Shown here piece by piece: positions 1 through 14,461 of a DNA stretch of 64,000 bases. Source of the stretch: Burkholderia sp. WAC0059 (GTDB lineage Bacteria; Pseudomonadota; Gammaproteobacteria; Burkholderiales; Burkholderiaceae). The stretch lies in NCBI RefSeq assembly GCF_002870125.1, contig NZ_PNEO01000007.1, positions 170,657 through 234,656 of the forward strand. The letters run 5' to 3'. Position 1 is the stretch's first letter. Every line of letters begins with the position of its first letter. Made by a program: the position numbers and the translations under genes. The notes under the pieces are model-generated. The model worked only from the letters and a program-made list of their open reading frames with translations, was not told the DNA's origin and did not search any database.

Positions 1-374
1 ACGCGCGACACCGGATTCGGCACGATGCTGACAGGCGCCGCCGACACGTCGCCGTGCGACGACATCTCCGAAACGGCCGAGCTCGGCACGGGCGGCGGCG
101 CGTTGGGCGAAACGAACTGCACGAACACCTCGCCGTCCTTCATCATGCCCATCTCGTAGCGCGCGCGCTCTTCGACCGCCGCCGTGCCGCCCTGCAGATC
201 CTGAACCTCGCCCTCGATACGGTTGTTGCGCTCCGTTTCCTTCGCGTTCTGCTGCTGTTGCTGCGCGAGCTGCTGCTGCAGCTCGTGCACGCGCAGCCAG
301 CCGCCGTGTCCCCACCAGAGCGGGTACTGGATCAGTACGAGCAGAACGACCAGAACGACAGTGACGAGCCGCAT
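1..374 (-). CDS. ftsB: Cell division protein FtsB (3' end cut by window edge)
   Basis: Bitopic inner-membrane divisome protein that forms a coiled-coil complex with FtsL and FtsQ. The visible N-terminus has a hydrophobic helix (about residues 3-20, MRLVTVVLVVLLVLIQ), then the typical WWG motif and a glutamine-rich coiled coil (ELQQQLAQQQQQ). The usual region EERARYEMGMMKDGE follows. The C-terminal tail is Ser/Pro-rich and still open at base 1, so the stop lies outside the window. It is the last visible gene of the minus-strand run pyrG-kdsA-eno-ftsB, about 100 bp after eno. eno-ftsB linkage is common in beta- and gammaproteobacteria. Confidence 0.9.
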   Translation of the reverse strand, partial: MRLVTVVLVVLLVLIQYPLWWGHGGWLRVHELQQQLAQQQQQNAKETERNNRIEGEVQDLQGGTAAVEERARYEMGMMKDGEVFVQFVSPNAPPPVPSSAVSEMSSHGDVSAAPVSIVPNPVSR

Positions 375-395
375 GAGAGGTGCCGGATAAACACG

Positions 396-424
396 CGCCG
401 CCCCGCGCGAAACACGGGGCGGCG
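396..424 (-). other. Strong GC hairpin between eno and ftsB
   Basis: A perfect 10-bp inverted repeat (CGCCGCCCCG / CGGGGCGGCG) with a 9-nt loop lies in the eno-ftsB intergenic gap. No T-run follows on the minus strand, so this is not a canonical intrinsic terminator. It could attenuate or stabilise the upstream eno message. The role is inferred. Confidence 0.45.
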
Positions 425-473
425 ACGGGAATCGAAGGACGGGCCAGGGACGGCGGAAGCGGCCCGCCGCGTG

Positions 474-1817
<1,344 letters not shown>

Positions 1818-1936
1818 CTATCCCCGCGCAGCCCCCGTGCAGCGGCGGGATTTGCCGATGACGGGGGTATCCGGCGACCGGCAGCCCGCGTGCTCCTCCA
1901 TCGGCCTATGCGGCAGGCTGCCACATAGGACTCGCA

Positions 1937-5405
<3,469 letters not shown>

Positions 5406-5489
5406 GACGGTGCGGCCTCCGCGCGATGGTCCGGGCCCAGTTCCCGGCGATGCGGCCGGACAACGCCCGCACGGCGCCCCTGGGCCGTA

Positions 5490-8132
5490 TCAATCGCCCT
5501 TGCCGCCGTCGTCGGACGGCGCCATCCAGTAGCGGCGATGGGCGGTCCGATAGCGCTCGACCGTCAGGGCGCCGGGCTGCGCATCGACGCGCACGGCGCC
5601 GTCCGCATCGCTGCGCGCGAGCACGATGCGGCGCGCCTCGTAGCGGGCCCAGACGCCAGGCGCGGGGTGGCGAAAGCGATTTCGATACCCTACCTGAAAT
5701 AACGCGACGAGCGGCCCGACGGAATCGAGGAACGGCTCGGTTGACGAAGTACGGCTGCCGTGGTGAGGCACCGCGAGCACCTCGGCATGCAGCGCATTGC
5801 GGTCGAGCCCGATGAGCGTGCGCTCGACGTCCGCCTCGATGTCGGCGGCGAGCAGCGCCGCGACGGCCGTCGAACCATGGGCGGGGTCCGCCGTCGTCGA
5901 GACGCGCAGCACGCAGCAGTGTCCGTTCGTCTTGCCAGCCAGCGGCCCGGGCGGCGGCCAGAGCACTTCGAACTCGACGCCGTCCCACTGCCAGCGCTGC
6001 CCCGCCGCGCACGGCACCGTCTCGGCGCCGGTCTGGCGCGCCCGCATCCACAACGGATGGCCGCGCCGGATGCCGGCCACGAACTGGCGCACGGCGATCT
6101 GGCCGAGCACGGCGCGCGCACCGCCCGAATGATCGGAATCGTCGTGGCTGATCATCAGGGCGTCGAGTCGCGACACGCCGTTCGCTTCCAGATAGGGCAC
6201 GACGATGCGCTCGCCCGCGTGCGTCGACTCCGGCCCCGGTCCCGCATCGAACAACAGCGCGTGGCGCGCCGTCTGCACGAGCACGGCGCCGCCCTGCCCG
6301 ACGTCGAGCGCCGTCAGCCGGAACGTGCCGTCCGGCAGGCCGGGGCCGCCCGGCATCAACAGCGGCAGCCACGCGAACGGCGCCGCCCAGCGCAACGGCC
6401 AGCCGCGCGGCGCGAGGCACCAGGCGACGCCGAGCGCCGCGCAGGCCAGCGCCCAGACCTCGGGCCGGGGCAGCCGCAACGTGGTCCACGGGCCCGACGC
6501 CACCATGCCGAGCGCCACGGCCAGCCAGTCGAACAGGGTGTGGGCGGCACGCAGTGCCCAGGCGTCGAGCGGCATCGGCAGCACGACGCCGGCCAGCGCG
6601 AGCGGCGTGACGAAGAGGCTCGCCCACGGAATCGCGAACGCGTTGGCGAGCGGCCCGACGAGCGGAATCTGCGCGAACCAGTAGACGGTCAGCGGCGCCA
6701 GCGCAAGCGTGACGGCCCATTGCACGCGGGCGCTGTCGCACGTCTTCGACGCAATGCGGGCGATGGCCGCGCCCGCGCGAAATCGTTCCCGCCGTGCGCG
6801 CCAGCGGCTTGCGAAGACATCCCGCTCCGGCGGCGCGGCTTCGCCGTCCGGCTCCGGCCCGAAAACGCACTGCGAGGCGGCGGCTTCGGCCGGCGTCCAC
6901 GCGTGCCGCGCTTCCGCCCGCACGCGGGGCACGCCGGAAGCCGCATAGAGAATTGCAGCCACCGCGCCGAACGACAGCCAGAAGCCCGCCGCGCAAACGG
7001 CCCACGGATCGTGCAGCAGCACCAGCCCGAGCGCCCACGCGAGCGCCTGGGAACGCGCCACGCGACGCTGGCTGAAGAACGCGACGGCCGCGACGCCGAG
7101 CATCCACAACGCGCGCTGCACCGGCACGTTGAAGCCCGCCAGCGCCGCATGGATGACGGCCGCCGTCACGGCGCCGAGGGCGGCGGCCGTTTGCGCCGGC
7201 ATGACGAGCGGCGCGGCGAAGCCGCGCCATCTCAGGCGCCGCCAGAGTCCGCCGGCGATCCAGCCCGCGAAACCCGCCGTCAACGCGATATGCAGCCCCG
7301 AGATCGCGACCAGATGGCTTGTCCCGGTGTTGCGCATCAGCGTCCAGTCGGCGTCGCTGATCGCGTCCTGGGCGCCGGTGGCGAGCGCGCGGACGATGCC
7401 CCGATGCGGCTCGCCGGCCAGCACGGTATCGATGCGCGCGTTCACGCGAGCGCGCCAGCGCCCGATCGCCGTGCCGATGCCGCCGGCCACGCCGGGCAGC
7501 GACACGGCCCGCGCCGGTGCGCTGACATAGCCTGTGGCCCGTACGTCGCGCTCGAGCAGCGCGGCCTCGGCATCGCGCAGACCGAAATTGGCGTTGCCGT
7601 GCGCGCGTTTGAGACGCACCGGCAGGCGCCAGCGCGCACCGGGTTCGAGTGTGGGAACCGGCGCGCCGCGCGCCATCCAGGTCAACTGGAGCCGCTCCGG
7701 AAGCCGTTCGGAAAATGCGTCGGAAAGCGCGGCCGGATAGGCATCGACCGCGAACAGGAAGCGCACGCTCTGGCTGTCGCCCGTCGGCAAACCGACGACA
7801 TGACCGCTCACGTCGAGCTCGCGGCTTTCCAGCGCAACCGGCAACGTCTGCGCGAACCGGACCTGCGCGCGCCAGGCCGCATAGCCGAAGCCCACGCACA
7901 GTGCCGTAATCCAGACCGCCGTCCAACCGGCGGCGCGCCGCCGGCGGATTCGCCGTCGTTCGTGCGAGTCGTCATCGTCCGCCGGCGCCCGAGCGCCCAG
8001 CCCCCATGCCGCGCCCGCCGACGCCAGCGCCATCACGACCAGCAAGCCGAGCCCGCCGCGCCAGCCCGGCAGCGCCGCCTGCTGCTGCAAGACCATGACG
8101 CCCAGCGCAAATCCGCACCACACCGCCCGCAT
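5490..8132 (-). CDS. comEC: ComEC/Rec2-family DNA uptake channel
   Basis: Inner-membrane protein expected to carry single-stranded DNA into the cytoplasm during natural transformation. The product is 880 aa. It has N-terminal hydrophobic helices, an OB-like region at about 100-230, and the competence membrane domain with many helices containing NTGTSHLVAISGLHIAL. The C-terminal metallo-beta-lactamase-like domain has ALDVGQGGAVLVQT and SHDDSDHSGG. The start ATG is preceded by GGAGGCGGG. Length and domain order match intact proteobacterial ComEC. Whether this strain is competent is not shown by one gene. Confidence 0.93.
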   Translation of the reverse strand: MRAVWCGFALGVMVLQQQAALPGWRGGLGLLVVMALASAGAAWGLGARAPADDDDSHERRRIRRRRAAGWTAVWITALCVGFGYAAWRAQVRFAQTLPVALESRELDVSGHVVGLPTGDSQSVRFLFAVDAYPAALSDAFSERLPERLQLTWMARGAPVPTLEPGARWRLPVRLKRAHGNANFGLRDAEAALLERDVRATGYVSAPARAVSLPGVAGGIGTAIGRWRARVNARIDTVLAGEPHRGIVRALATGAQDAISDADWTLMRNTGTSHLVAISGLHIALTAGFAGWIAGGLWRRLRWRGFAAPLVMPAQTAAALGAVTAAVIHAALAGFNVPVQRALWMLGVAAVAFFSQRRVARSQALAWALGLVLLHDPWAVCAAGFWLSFGAVAAILYAASGVPRVRAEARHAWTPAEAAASQCVFGPEPDGEAAPPERDVFASRWRARRERFRAGAAIARIASKTCDSARVQWAVTLALAPLTVYWFAQIPLVGPLANAFAIPWASLFVTPLALAGVVLPMPLDAWALRAAHTLFDWLAVALGMVASGPWTTLRLPRPEVWALACAALGVAWCLAPRGWPLRWAAPFAWLPLLMPGGPGLPDGTFRLTALDVGQGGAVLVQTARHALLFDAGPGPESTHAGERIVVPYLEANGVSRLDALMISHDDSDHSGGARAVLGQIAVRQFVAGIRRGHPLWMRARQTGAETVPCAAGQRWQWDGVEFEVLWPPPGPLAGKTNGHCCVLRVSTTADPAHGSTAVAALLAADIEADVERTLIGLDRNALHAEVLAVPHHGSRTSSTEPFLDSVGPLVALFQVGYRNRFRHPAPGVWARYEARRIVLARSDADGAVRVDAQPGALTVERYRTAHRRYWMAPSDDGGKGD

Positions 8133-8190
8133 CCCGCCTCCCGCGGCGGCTCCGTCCGATCACACCGGAACCCGAACCGCCGACGGTGGA

Positions 8191-8979
8191 TTATGCGGAC
8201 AAAAGCGCGAGCCGCGGCAGCGCCGCGAGCGCGTTGGCCGTCGTGCCAAGGGCCAGCGCGTCGGGCGCAAGACCGCGCAATCCGGCCAGCACTTCGCCGA
8301 TGCGCGGCACCTGGTCGGGCGTGTTGCGTTCGCGGTAACGCCAGGACGGCGCGATGTCGGGCGCGTCGGTCTCCATCACGATCGACTCGAGCGGCAGTTG
8401 CGCAGCGAGGCGCCGAATCTGCAGCGCGCGCTCGAACGTGAGATTGCCGCCGAAGCCCAGATGCAGCCCCTGGCCGATGAACGCCTGCGCCTGCTGGAAG
8501 CTGCCGTTGAACGCATGCGCGATACCGCGGCGCAGGCCGTGGCGGCGCAAGCCCTTGAGCACGCTGTCCTGCGACTTGCGCACGTGGCAGATCACGGGCA
8601 GGTCGAAGTCGCGCGCAAGACGCAGTTGGGCGTCGTAGAAATGCAGCTGCCGGGCCTCGTCGAGGCCCGGCACGAAATGGTCGAGGCCGATCTCGCCGAT
8701 GCCGACGAAGCGCGGATCGGCAAGGCTTGCCTCGACCTCTGCGGCGAGCACGTCGAGGTCGCCGTCGAGCGCACGGGGCGTGTACATCGGATGAATGCCG
8801 AGCGCATAGACCGCGCCGTCGAGCCGATGCGCGAGCGCACGCACCATCGCGAAGTTCTCGCGCCCGACCGCCGGGATCACCACGCGCGCCACGCCCGCGC
8901 CGCGCGCCGCCGCGGCGACCGCGTCGCGGTCCGCGTCGAACTCCGCGGCGTCGAGATGGCAGTGCGTGTCGATCCACAT
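8191..8979 (-). CDS. tatD: TatD-family metal-dependent DNase
   Basis: A 262-aa TIM-barrel metal hydrolase. The first metal-binding motif DTHCHLD is at residues 4-10, followed by GEIGLDHF, VICHVRKSQ (His), the HAFNGS motif and the METDAPD segment, which is the full TatD/YcfH set. Family members hydrolyse DNA ends and may act in repair or fragmentation. It lies 74 bp downstream of lolD on the same strand and upstream of comEC. The family is certain. Whether it is the TatD or YcfH subgroup is less so. Confidence 0.9.
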   Translation of the reverse strand: MWIDTHCHLDAAEFDADRDAVAAAARGAGVARVVIPAVGRENFAMVRALAHRLDGAVYALGIHPMYTPRALDGDLDVLAAEVEASLADPRFVGIGEIGLDHFVPGLDEARQLHFYDAQLRLARDFDLPVICHVRKSQDSVLKGLRRHGLRRGIAHAFNGSFQQAQAFIGQGLHLGFGGNLTFERALQIRRLAAQLPLESIVMETDAPDIAPSWRYRERNTPDQVPRIGEVLAGLRGLAPDALALGTTANALAALPRLALLSA

Positions 8980-9053
8980 AGACGGGTGTCTCCGCGACGC
9001 AAAACCCGAGGCCGGACGCGGGGCATCGCGCCCCGCCCCGCCGAACGGGCCGG

Positions 9054-9806
9054 CTAGTGCTGCTGCGCCGGGACTACCGGCGGCAGCGCCTCTTCGTACA
9101 GCGTGCCGTCGCGCAGCCGCACGATGCGGTCGCAGCGCCCGGCGAGGTCGAGATCGTGCGTGACGATCACGAAACTCGTGTTGAACGTATCGGACAATTC
9201 GAGCATCAAGTTGAACACCGTGTCCGCCGTCGCGCCGTCGAGGTTGCCCGTCGGTTCGTCGGCGAGCACGCAGGCCGGTTTCGTCACGAGCGCGCGGGCA
9301 ATCGCCACGCGCTGCCGCTCGCCGCCCGAGAGCTCGCCCGGCCGGTGCTTCGCGCGATGCGCGAGCCCGACCCGCTCGAGCGTGTCGAGCGCCTCGCGGC
9401 GCGCGTCCTCGACCTCCATGCGGCGAATCCGCAGCGGCATCGCGACGTTGTCGAGCGCCGAGAATTCGGGCAGCAGATGGTGGAACTGATAGACGAAGCC
9501 GAGCGCCCGGTTGCGCAGCGTCGTGCGCTCGCGCTCGGAGAGCGCCGTGAACGGCTGGCCGAGCAGCGAGACCTCGCCCGCGCCGGGCTCGTCGAGGCCG
9601 CCCAGCACGTGCAGCAGCGTGCTCTTGCCCGAGCCCGACGCGCCGACGATCGCAAGTTTCTCGCCGCGCCGCACCGACAGTTGCGCGCCCTTCAGCACCG
9701 ACACGCTCAGGCCGCCCTGGCCGAACGTCTTCGAGATGCTGTGCGCCTCGAGCACGTAGGGGTAGTCGCCGGCCACAGCCGACATCGCCGGGTTGAGCTT
9801 ACTCAT
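9054..9806 (-). CDS. lolD: Lipoprotein-releasing ABC transporter ATPase LolD
   Basis: ATPase that powers extraction of outer-membrane lipoproteins from the inner membrane for handover to LolA. The product is 250 aa with Walker [10 protein letters not shown], the Lol-type Q-loop [13 protein letters not shown] signature LSGGERQR and Walker [10 protein letters not shown]. The [19 protein letters not shown] stretch is characteristic of LolD and separates it from generic MacB-type ATPases. Its ATG overlaps the end of lolC by 8 bp, so the two are cotranslated. Confidence 0.96.
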   Translation of the reverse strand: MSKLNPAMSAVAGDYPYVLEAHSISKTFGQGGLSVSVLKGAQLSVRRGEKLAIVGASGSGKSTLLHVLGGLDEPGAGEVSLLGQPFTALSERERTTLRNRALGFVYQFHHLLPEFSALDNVAMPLRIRRMEVEDARREALDTLERVGLAHRAKHRPGELSGGERQRVAIARALVTKPACVLADEPTGNLDGATADTVFNLMLELSDTFNTSFVIVTHDLDLAGRCDRIVRLRDGTLYEEALPPVVPAQQH

Positions 9807-11052
9807 AGCGGAGCGCCTCCGCCGGACGAACCCGGGCCGCGCGCCAGCTCGGATAGAGCGTCGCGAGCGCGGACAGCACGAATGCGATCACGCCGATGTG
9901 GATCACGTCGGACGGGACGAGCTCCGAGGGCAGCTCGCTGATGAAGTACACCGACGGCGGCAAGAACTGCACGCCGAACAGATGCTCGATCATCGGCACG
10001 GACCACGGAATGCTCCAGGCGATCAGGCAGCCGAGCGCGACGCCCGTCGCCGTGCCAACGAAGCCGATCGTCACGCCCTGCACGAAGAAGATCTTCATGA
10101 TCGAGCCCGGCTGCGCGCCGAGCGTACGCAGGATCGCGATGTCGGCCTGCTTGTTGGTCACGGTCATCACGAGCGACGAGACGAGATTGAACGCCGCCAC
10201 GGCGATGATCAGCGTGAGGATGATGAACATCATGCGCTTTTCGATCTGCACGGCCGAGAACCAGGTCTTGTTCTCCTGGGTCCAGTCGCGCAGGTAGAGG
10301 TCGCCCGAGAGCGTGTGCGAAAGCTCGCGCGAGACGGCCGGCGCGCGCTGCATGTCCTTCAGACGCAGCCGCACGCCGCTCGGCGCGGGCAGCCGGTAAA
10401 GCACCTCGGCATCGTGGATGTTGATGAGCGCGAGCGTGCTGTCGTACTCGTAATGGCCCGACTCGAACACGCCGACCACGGTGAACTGCTTGAGCCGCGG
10501 CAGCATGCCGGCCGGCGTCATCGAGCCCTCGGGCGCGACGAGCGTGATGCGGTCGCCGAGCTGCACGCCGAGGCTCGAGGCAAGGTCCGCACCGAGCAGG
10601 ATGCCGAAGCTGCCCGGCGTCAGCGCCGCCATGCTGCCGGCCTGCATTTCCTTGTCGATGTCGGAGACCTGCGGCTCGAGCGTCGGCTCGACGCCGCGCA
10701 GCGCGACCCCGCTCACGGTGTCGCCGCGCGTGAGCAGCGCCTGGGCGTCCACGTAGGGCGCGGCGCCGATGACCTCGTGGTTCTGCTTCGCCTCGCGCGC
10801 GGTGAGCTGCCAGTCCGGCATCGAGCCGGTCGGAGAAAATATCTCGATGTGCGCAAGCACCGACAGCATGCGGTCGCGCACGTCGCGCTGGAAGCCGTTC
10901 ATGACCGACAGCACGACGATCAGCGCCGCCACGCCGAGCGCGATGCCCGACATCGAGACGAGCGCGATGAAAGAAATGAAGCCGTTGCCGGTGGTGCGTT
11001 TGCCGGCGCGCGTATAGCGCCAGCCGATTTGCCATTCGTAGGGAAGTTTCAA
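9799..11052 (-). CDS. lolC: Lipoprotein-releasing transporter permease LolC/LolE
   Basis: Inner-membrane permease of the Lol system, 417 aa. It has one N-terminal transmembrane helix (about 25-50), a large periplasmic domain, and three C-terminal helices (roughly 270-400) ending with the [16 protein letters not shown] motif typical of this family. The start is TTG at 11052, giving [13 protein letters not shown], with AAGGA correctly spaced upstream. The ATG-initiated frame further upstream adds 54 residues with no family similarity. Only one permease gene is present, so it may act as a homodimer (LolF-like arrangement) or pair with a gene elsewhere. Confidence 0.94.
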   Translation of the reverse strand: MKLPYEWQIGWRYTRAGKRTTGNGFISFIALVSMSGIALGVAALIVVLSVMNGFQRDVRDRMLSVLAHIEIFSPTGSMPDWQLTAREAKQNHEVIGAAPYVDAQALLTRGDTVSGVALRGVEPTLEPQVSDIDKEMQAGSMAALTPGSFGILLGADLASSLGVQLGDRITLVAPEGSMTPAGMLPRLKQFTVVGVFESGHYEYDSTLALINIHDAEVLYRLPAPSGVRLRLKDMQRAPAVSRELSHTLSGDLYLRDWTQENKTWFSAVQIEKRMMFIILTLIIAVAAFNLVSSLVMTVTNKQADIAILRTLGAQPGSIMKIFFVQGVTIGFVGTATGVALGCLIAWSIPWSVPMIEHLFGVQFLPPSVYFISELPSELVPSDVIHIGVIAFVLSALATLYPSWRAARVRPAEALRYE

Positions 11053-11398
11053 GCGATTCCTTGTATGCGCCCATGTGCGCCCGTTTTCGGGCGCGTTCAG
11101 CCTTGTTGCCCGACCGTCGCTCCAGCGTCGCGCCCACCCGCCCTGTTGTTGAGTGCAACGGACGGCATCGGGTTCCGCGGCGCCGGCGACGGCCAAGCGC
11201 GAAGTTTGCCACACAACGGATCCCGCCCCTCAAGTCGCTGCGCGGAGCACCGTCCCGGCGGCGCCCGCAGGCGACCGCCCCGAATCGCTACAAGTCGCCC
11301 CGACGCTCGGCCGGTACGACCCGGCATCGCCCGCGGCGCGCGCCGATCCGCAAAAACTTTCCGGACCGCGTCCGACAACGCGAAGCGATTACCCTACA
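11053..11398. other. Divergent intergenic region, lolC / rpfE-like gene
   Basis: A 346-bp region between divergently read genes. The plus frame of the following gene is open through part of it but has no coding-like composition or start signal, so it is not annotated as protein. The only promoter-like element I can point to is TACAAT at 11395-11400, which overlaps the first candidate start codon of the next gene. No repeat or terminator is seen. Confidence 0.5.
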
Positions 11399-12496
11399 AT
11401 GCGCACCATCATGCCTATTGACCGCCTCCATCTCCTGGTGCCGTTTGCGCTGCCGTCGGCCGCCAACGCGTCCACCGCGCTCGCGGGCGTCGCCCGTCCG
11501 GCGCTGGAGCGGCTCGTGGCGCACGCGACGTTCGTCGAGCAGGTGATCGGCGAGGACTTCCAGCGCACGCTGCCGCACGAGCGCTGGGTCGCCCGCCGGT
11601 TCGGCGCCGTCGCAGGCAGCGCGGCCGACGAGGCGCCGCTCGCCCCCTACATGCTGCGCGCCGACGGCGGCGAGCCCGGCGACGCCACGTGGGCCTGCGT
11701 GCAGCCCGTGCACGTGCACGTCGCGCACGACCATCTGGTGCTGATCGATCCCGCCGCGCTCGCGCTCGACGATGCCGACGCCGCCGCGCTGTTCGCGCTG
11801 GCCCGGCCGCTGATCGGGGAACTCGGCGTGCGCGTCGAGGCACCGGCCCCGCAGCGCTGGTATCTGTCGAGCAACGCGTTCGGCTCGCTCGCCGGCGCCG
11901 CGCCGCTGCGCGCGAGCGGCCGCAACATCGAAATCTGGCTGCCGCACGAGGCGCACACGGGCGAGCGCTCGCGCCTCTGGATGAGGCTGCAGAACGAAGT
12001 GCAGATGGCCTGGTTCGAGCATCCTGTCAACGCGGCGCGCGAAGCGCGCGGGCTGCCGGCCGTCAACTCGATCTGGTTTCATGCGCAGGGCGCGGCGCGG
12101 CCCGTGACGAGCCCGTTTTCACGCGTCTTCTCGGACGCGGCCGCGACGCGCGGCCTCGCGCTGGCCGCATCGGTCGCGCCGGCGCCCGCGCCGGCCGGCT
12201 TCGCCGCGCTGCGCGAACAGCCCGACACCGCCGGACCAGACGGCACGACGCTCGTCGAGCTCGATCCGTTCGCCGCCGCGTTCATCGCGCAGGACTGGCC
12301 GCGCTGGGCCGATGCGTTCGCCGCGTTCGAGCGCGACTGGTGCGCGCCGGCGCTCGCCGCCCTGCAGACGGGCGAAGTGCGCGAGCTCTGCCTCACGCTG
12401 TGCGGCGATACCGGCTCGGTCACGCTGCGCGTCACGCGCGGCGACCTGCGCAAGTTCTGGCGCCGCCGCCCGTTCGCCTCGCTGCTCATCGAATGA
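11399..12496 (+). CDS. RpfE-like protein of unknown function upstream of recJ
   Basis: A protein of 365 aa (361 if the second ATG at 11411 is used, giving MPIDRLHLLVPFALP). I recognise it by context and resemblance as the conserved protein next to recJ, sometimes labelled RpfE or a cofactor-independent phosphoglycerate mutase homologue. No catalytic motif can be confirmed by eye. Notable segments are LPHERWVARRFG, PVHVHVAHDHL, QRWYLSSNAFG, IEIWLPH, LRLQNEVQMAWFEHPVN-type and VNSIWFHAQG. No signal peptide or membrane helix. Neither start has a clear ribosome binding site. The function is unknown. Confidence 0.75.
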   Translation: MRTIMPIDRLHLLVPFALPSAANASTALAGVARPALERLVAHATFVEQVIGEDFQRTLPHERWVARRFGAVAGSAADEAPLAPYMLRADGGEPGDATWACVQPVHVHVAHDHLVLIDPAALALDDADAAALFALARPLIGELGVRVEAPAPQRWYLSSNAFGSLAGAAPLRASGRNIEIWLPHEAHTGERSRLWMRLQNEVQMAWFEHPVNAAREARGLPAVNSIWFHAQGAARPVTSPFSRVFSDAAATRGLALAASVAPAPAPAGFAALREQPDTAGPDGTTLVELDPFAAAFIAQDWPRWADAFAAFERDWCAPALAALQTGEVRELCLTLCGDTGSVTLRVTRGDLRKFWRRRPFASLLIE

Positions 12497-12546
12497 CGCA
12501 CCATGTCCGCCCTGCGCGTTTCTTCCGCCTTTCCTGACAGCCTGGC

Positions 12547-14271
12547 ATGACCCGAATCGTTACCCGCGCCTGCTCTCCCGCCGATGCCGAAGTGCTCGCG
12601 CGCCACGGCCTGCATCCCGTGCTCGCGCGGCTCTACGCGGCGCGCGGCGTGAGCCGGCCCGACGAGATCGAGACGGCGCTCGCGCGGCTGATCCCGCCCG
12701 CCTCGCTGAAGGGCATCGACGCGGCCGCCGCGCTGCTCGCCGACGCGCTCGAGCACCGGCGCCGCCTGCTCGTCGTCGCCGACTACGACTGCGACGGCGC
12801 GACCGCCTGCGCCGTGGCCGTGCGCGGCCTGCGCATGTTCGGCGCGCAGATCGACTACCTCGTGCCCAACCGTTTCGAATACGGCTACGGCCTCACGCCC
12901 GAGATCGTCGAGCTCGCCGCGCGGCGCGCGGGCGGCAAGCCGGACCTGCTGATCACGGTCGACAACGGCATCGCGAGCGTCGAGGGCGTCGAAGCGGCCA
13001 ACGCGCTCGGCATCGACGTGCTCGTGACCGACCATCACCTGCCCGGCGAGACGCTGCCGACCGCGCGCGCGATCGTCAATCCGAACCAGCCGGGCTGCAC
13101 GTTCCCGAGCAAATGCCTGGCCGGCGTAGGCGTGATGTTCTACGTGCTGCTCGCGCTGCGCGCGGAGTTGCGCCGGCGCGGCGCGTTCGGCGATGCCGAC
13201 GGCGCGCGGCCCGAGCCGCGCCTCGACGGCCTGCTCGACCTCGTCGCACTCGGCACGGTCGCCGACGTCGTGAAGCTCGACGGCAACAACCGCGTGCTCG
13301 TCGCGCAAGGTCTCCAGCGCATCCGCAACGGGCGGATGCATCCCGGCATCGCGGCGCTCTTTCGCGCGGCCGGCCGCGACGCGCGCAGCGCCTCGGCCTT
13401 CGACCTCGGCTTCGCGCTCGGCCCGCGCCTGAACGCGGCGGGCCGGCTATCGGACATGTCGCTCGGCATCGAGTGCCTGACGACCGACGACGACGCCCGC
13501 GCCGCGCAGCTCGCGCAGCAGCTCGACGCGATGAACCGCGAGCGGCGCGAGATCGAGGCCGGCATGCAGCAGCAGGCGCTCGCCGATCTCTCGGCCGTGG
13601 ACCCCGCCGCGTTCGCGACGAGCGCGACCATCTCGCTCTTCAACCCCGGCTGGCACCAGGGCGTCATCGGCATCGTCGCGGGCCGGCTGAAGGAGAAGTT
13701 CCACCGGCCGTCGTTCACGTTCGCGCCCGCCGACGAAAGCGGCATGCAGGTGAAAGGCTCGGGCCGCTCGATCCCCGGCTTTCATCTGCGCGACGCGCTC
13801 GACCTCATGTCCAAGCGCGAGCCGGGCCTGCTCGCGCGGTTCGGCGGCCACGCCATGGCGGCCGGCGTCACGCTCGCGGCCGCCGACGTGCCGCGCTTCA
13901 CCGCCGCCTTCGAGCGCGTCGGCCGCGAATGGCTGAGCGACGACGCGCTCGCCCGCACCGTCGAGACCGATGGCGACCTCGAGGACGCCTACTTCACGCC
14001 GCAGTTCGTCGAGATGCTCGACGCCGCCGTCTGGGGCCAGGGGTTCCCGGCGCCCGTGTTCGCCGGCGAGTTCGAGGTGGCCTCGCAGGCGCTCGTGAAG
14101 GACCGGCACCTGAAGCTGCAGCTCGCGCGCGGCCGCCAGCGCTTCAATGCGATCTGGTTCAACCGCACCGACCCGCTGCCCGCTCGCGCGACGCTCGCCT
14201 ACCGGCTCGTGCGCGACACCTGGAACGGCGTCTCGCGCGTGCAGCTCGTCGTCGAACACGCGGCCGACTAA
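12547..14271 (+). CDS. recJ: Single-stranded-DNA-specific exonuclease RecJ
   Basis: 5'-3' single-strand exonuclease acting in recombination and mismatch or base-excision repair. The product is 574 aa, normal for RecJ. The DHH-family motifs occur in order: VADYDCDGATA (about 78-88), TVDNGIASVEG and VTDHHLPG, then the DHHA1-like region with SGRSIPGFHLRDAL and FGGHAMAAGVT. The metal-binding Asp and His residues are intact. It starts 50 bp after the RpfE-like gene on the same strand, suggesting one transcript. Confidence 0.97.
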   Translation: MTRIVTRACSPADAEVLARHGLHPVLARLYAARGVSRPDEIETALARLIPPASLKGIDAAAALLADALEHRRRLLVVADYDCDGATACAVAVRGLRMFGAQIDYLVPNRFEYGYGLTPEIVELAARRAGGKPDLLITVDNGIASVEGVEAANALGIDVLVTDHHLPGETLPTARAIVNPNQPGCTFPSKCLAGVGVMFYVLLALRAELRRRGAFGDADGARPEPRLDGLLDLVALGTVADVVKLDGNNRVLVAQGLQRIRNGRMHPGIAALFRAAGRDARSASAFDLGFALGPRLNAAGRLSDMSLGIECLTTDDDARAAQLAQQLDAMNRERREIEAGMQQQALADLSAVDPAAFATSATISLFNPGWHQGVIGIVAGRLKEKFHRPSFTFAPADESGMQVKGSGRSIPGFHLRDALDLMSKREPGLLARFGGHAMAAGVTLAAADVPRFTAAFERVGREWLSDDALARTVETDGDLEDAYFTPQFVEMLDAAVWGQGFPAPVFAGEFEVASQALVKDRHLKLQLARGRQRFNAIWFNRTDPLPARATLAYRLVRDTWNGVSRVQLVVEHAAD

Positions 14272-14422
14272 AACCCTGCCCGCGCTGCCTTGCGCACGGG
14301 ACGCCCGGCGACCTTGAAGGCGCCTTCAAGGCCTTCGCGGCCGCCCGCCACGCGGCCCCTTGCATGGCGCGCCGGCCCTCGCGCCGCCGGCGGCCCCGCC
14401 CCTTCTCCCGTGCCCGATCGGC

Positions 14423-14428
14423 TATAAT
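14423..14428 (+). promoter_or_regulatory. -10 element upstream of prfB
   Basis: A perfect TATAAT lies 34 bp before the prfB start codon, in the 190-bp gap after recJ. No convincing -35 box is visible at 16-18 bp, so this may depend on other contacts. It suggests prfB-lysS can be transcribed separately from recJ. Confidence 0.45.
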
Positions 14429-14461
14429 TATCCGTTTTTACGCCCCCGGACGAAGATAGAC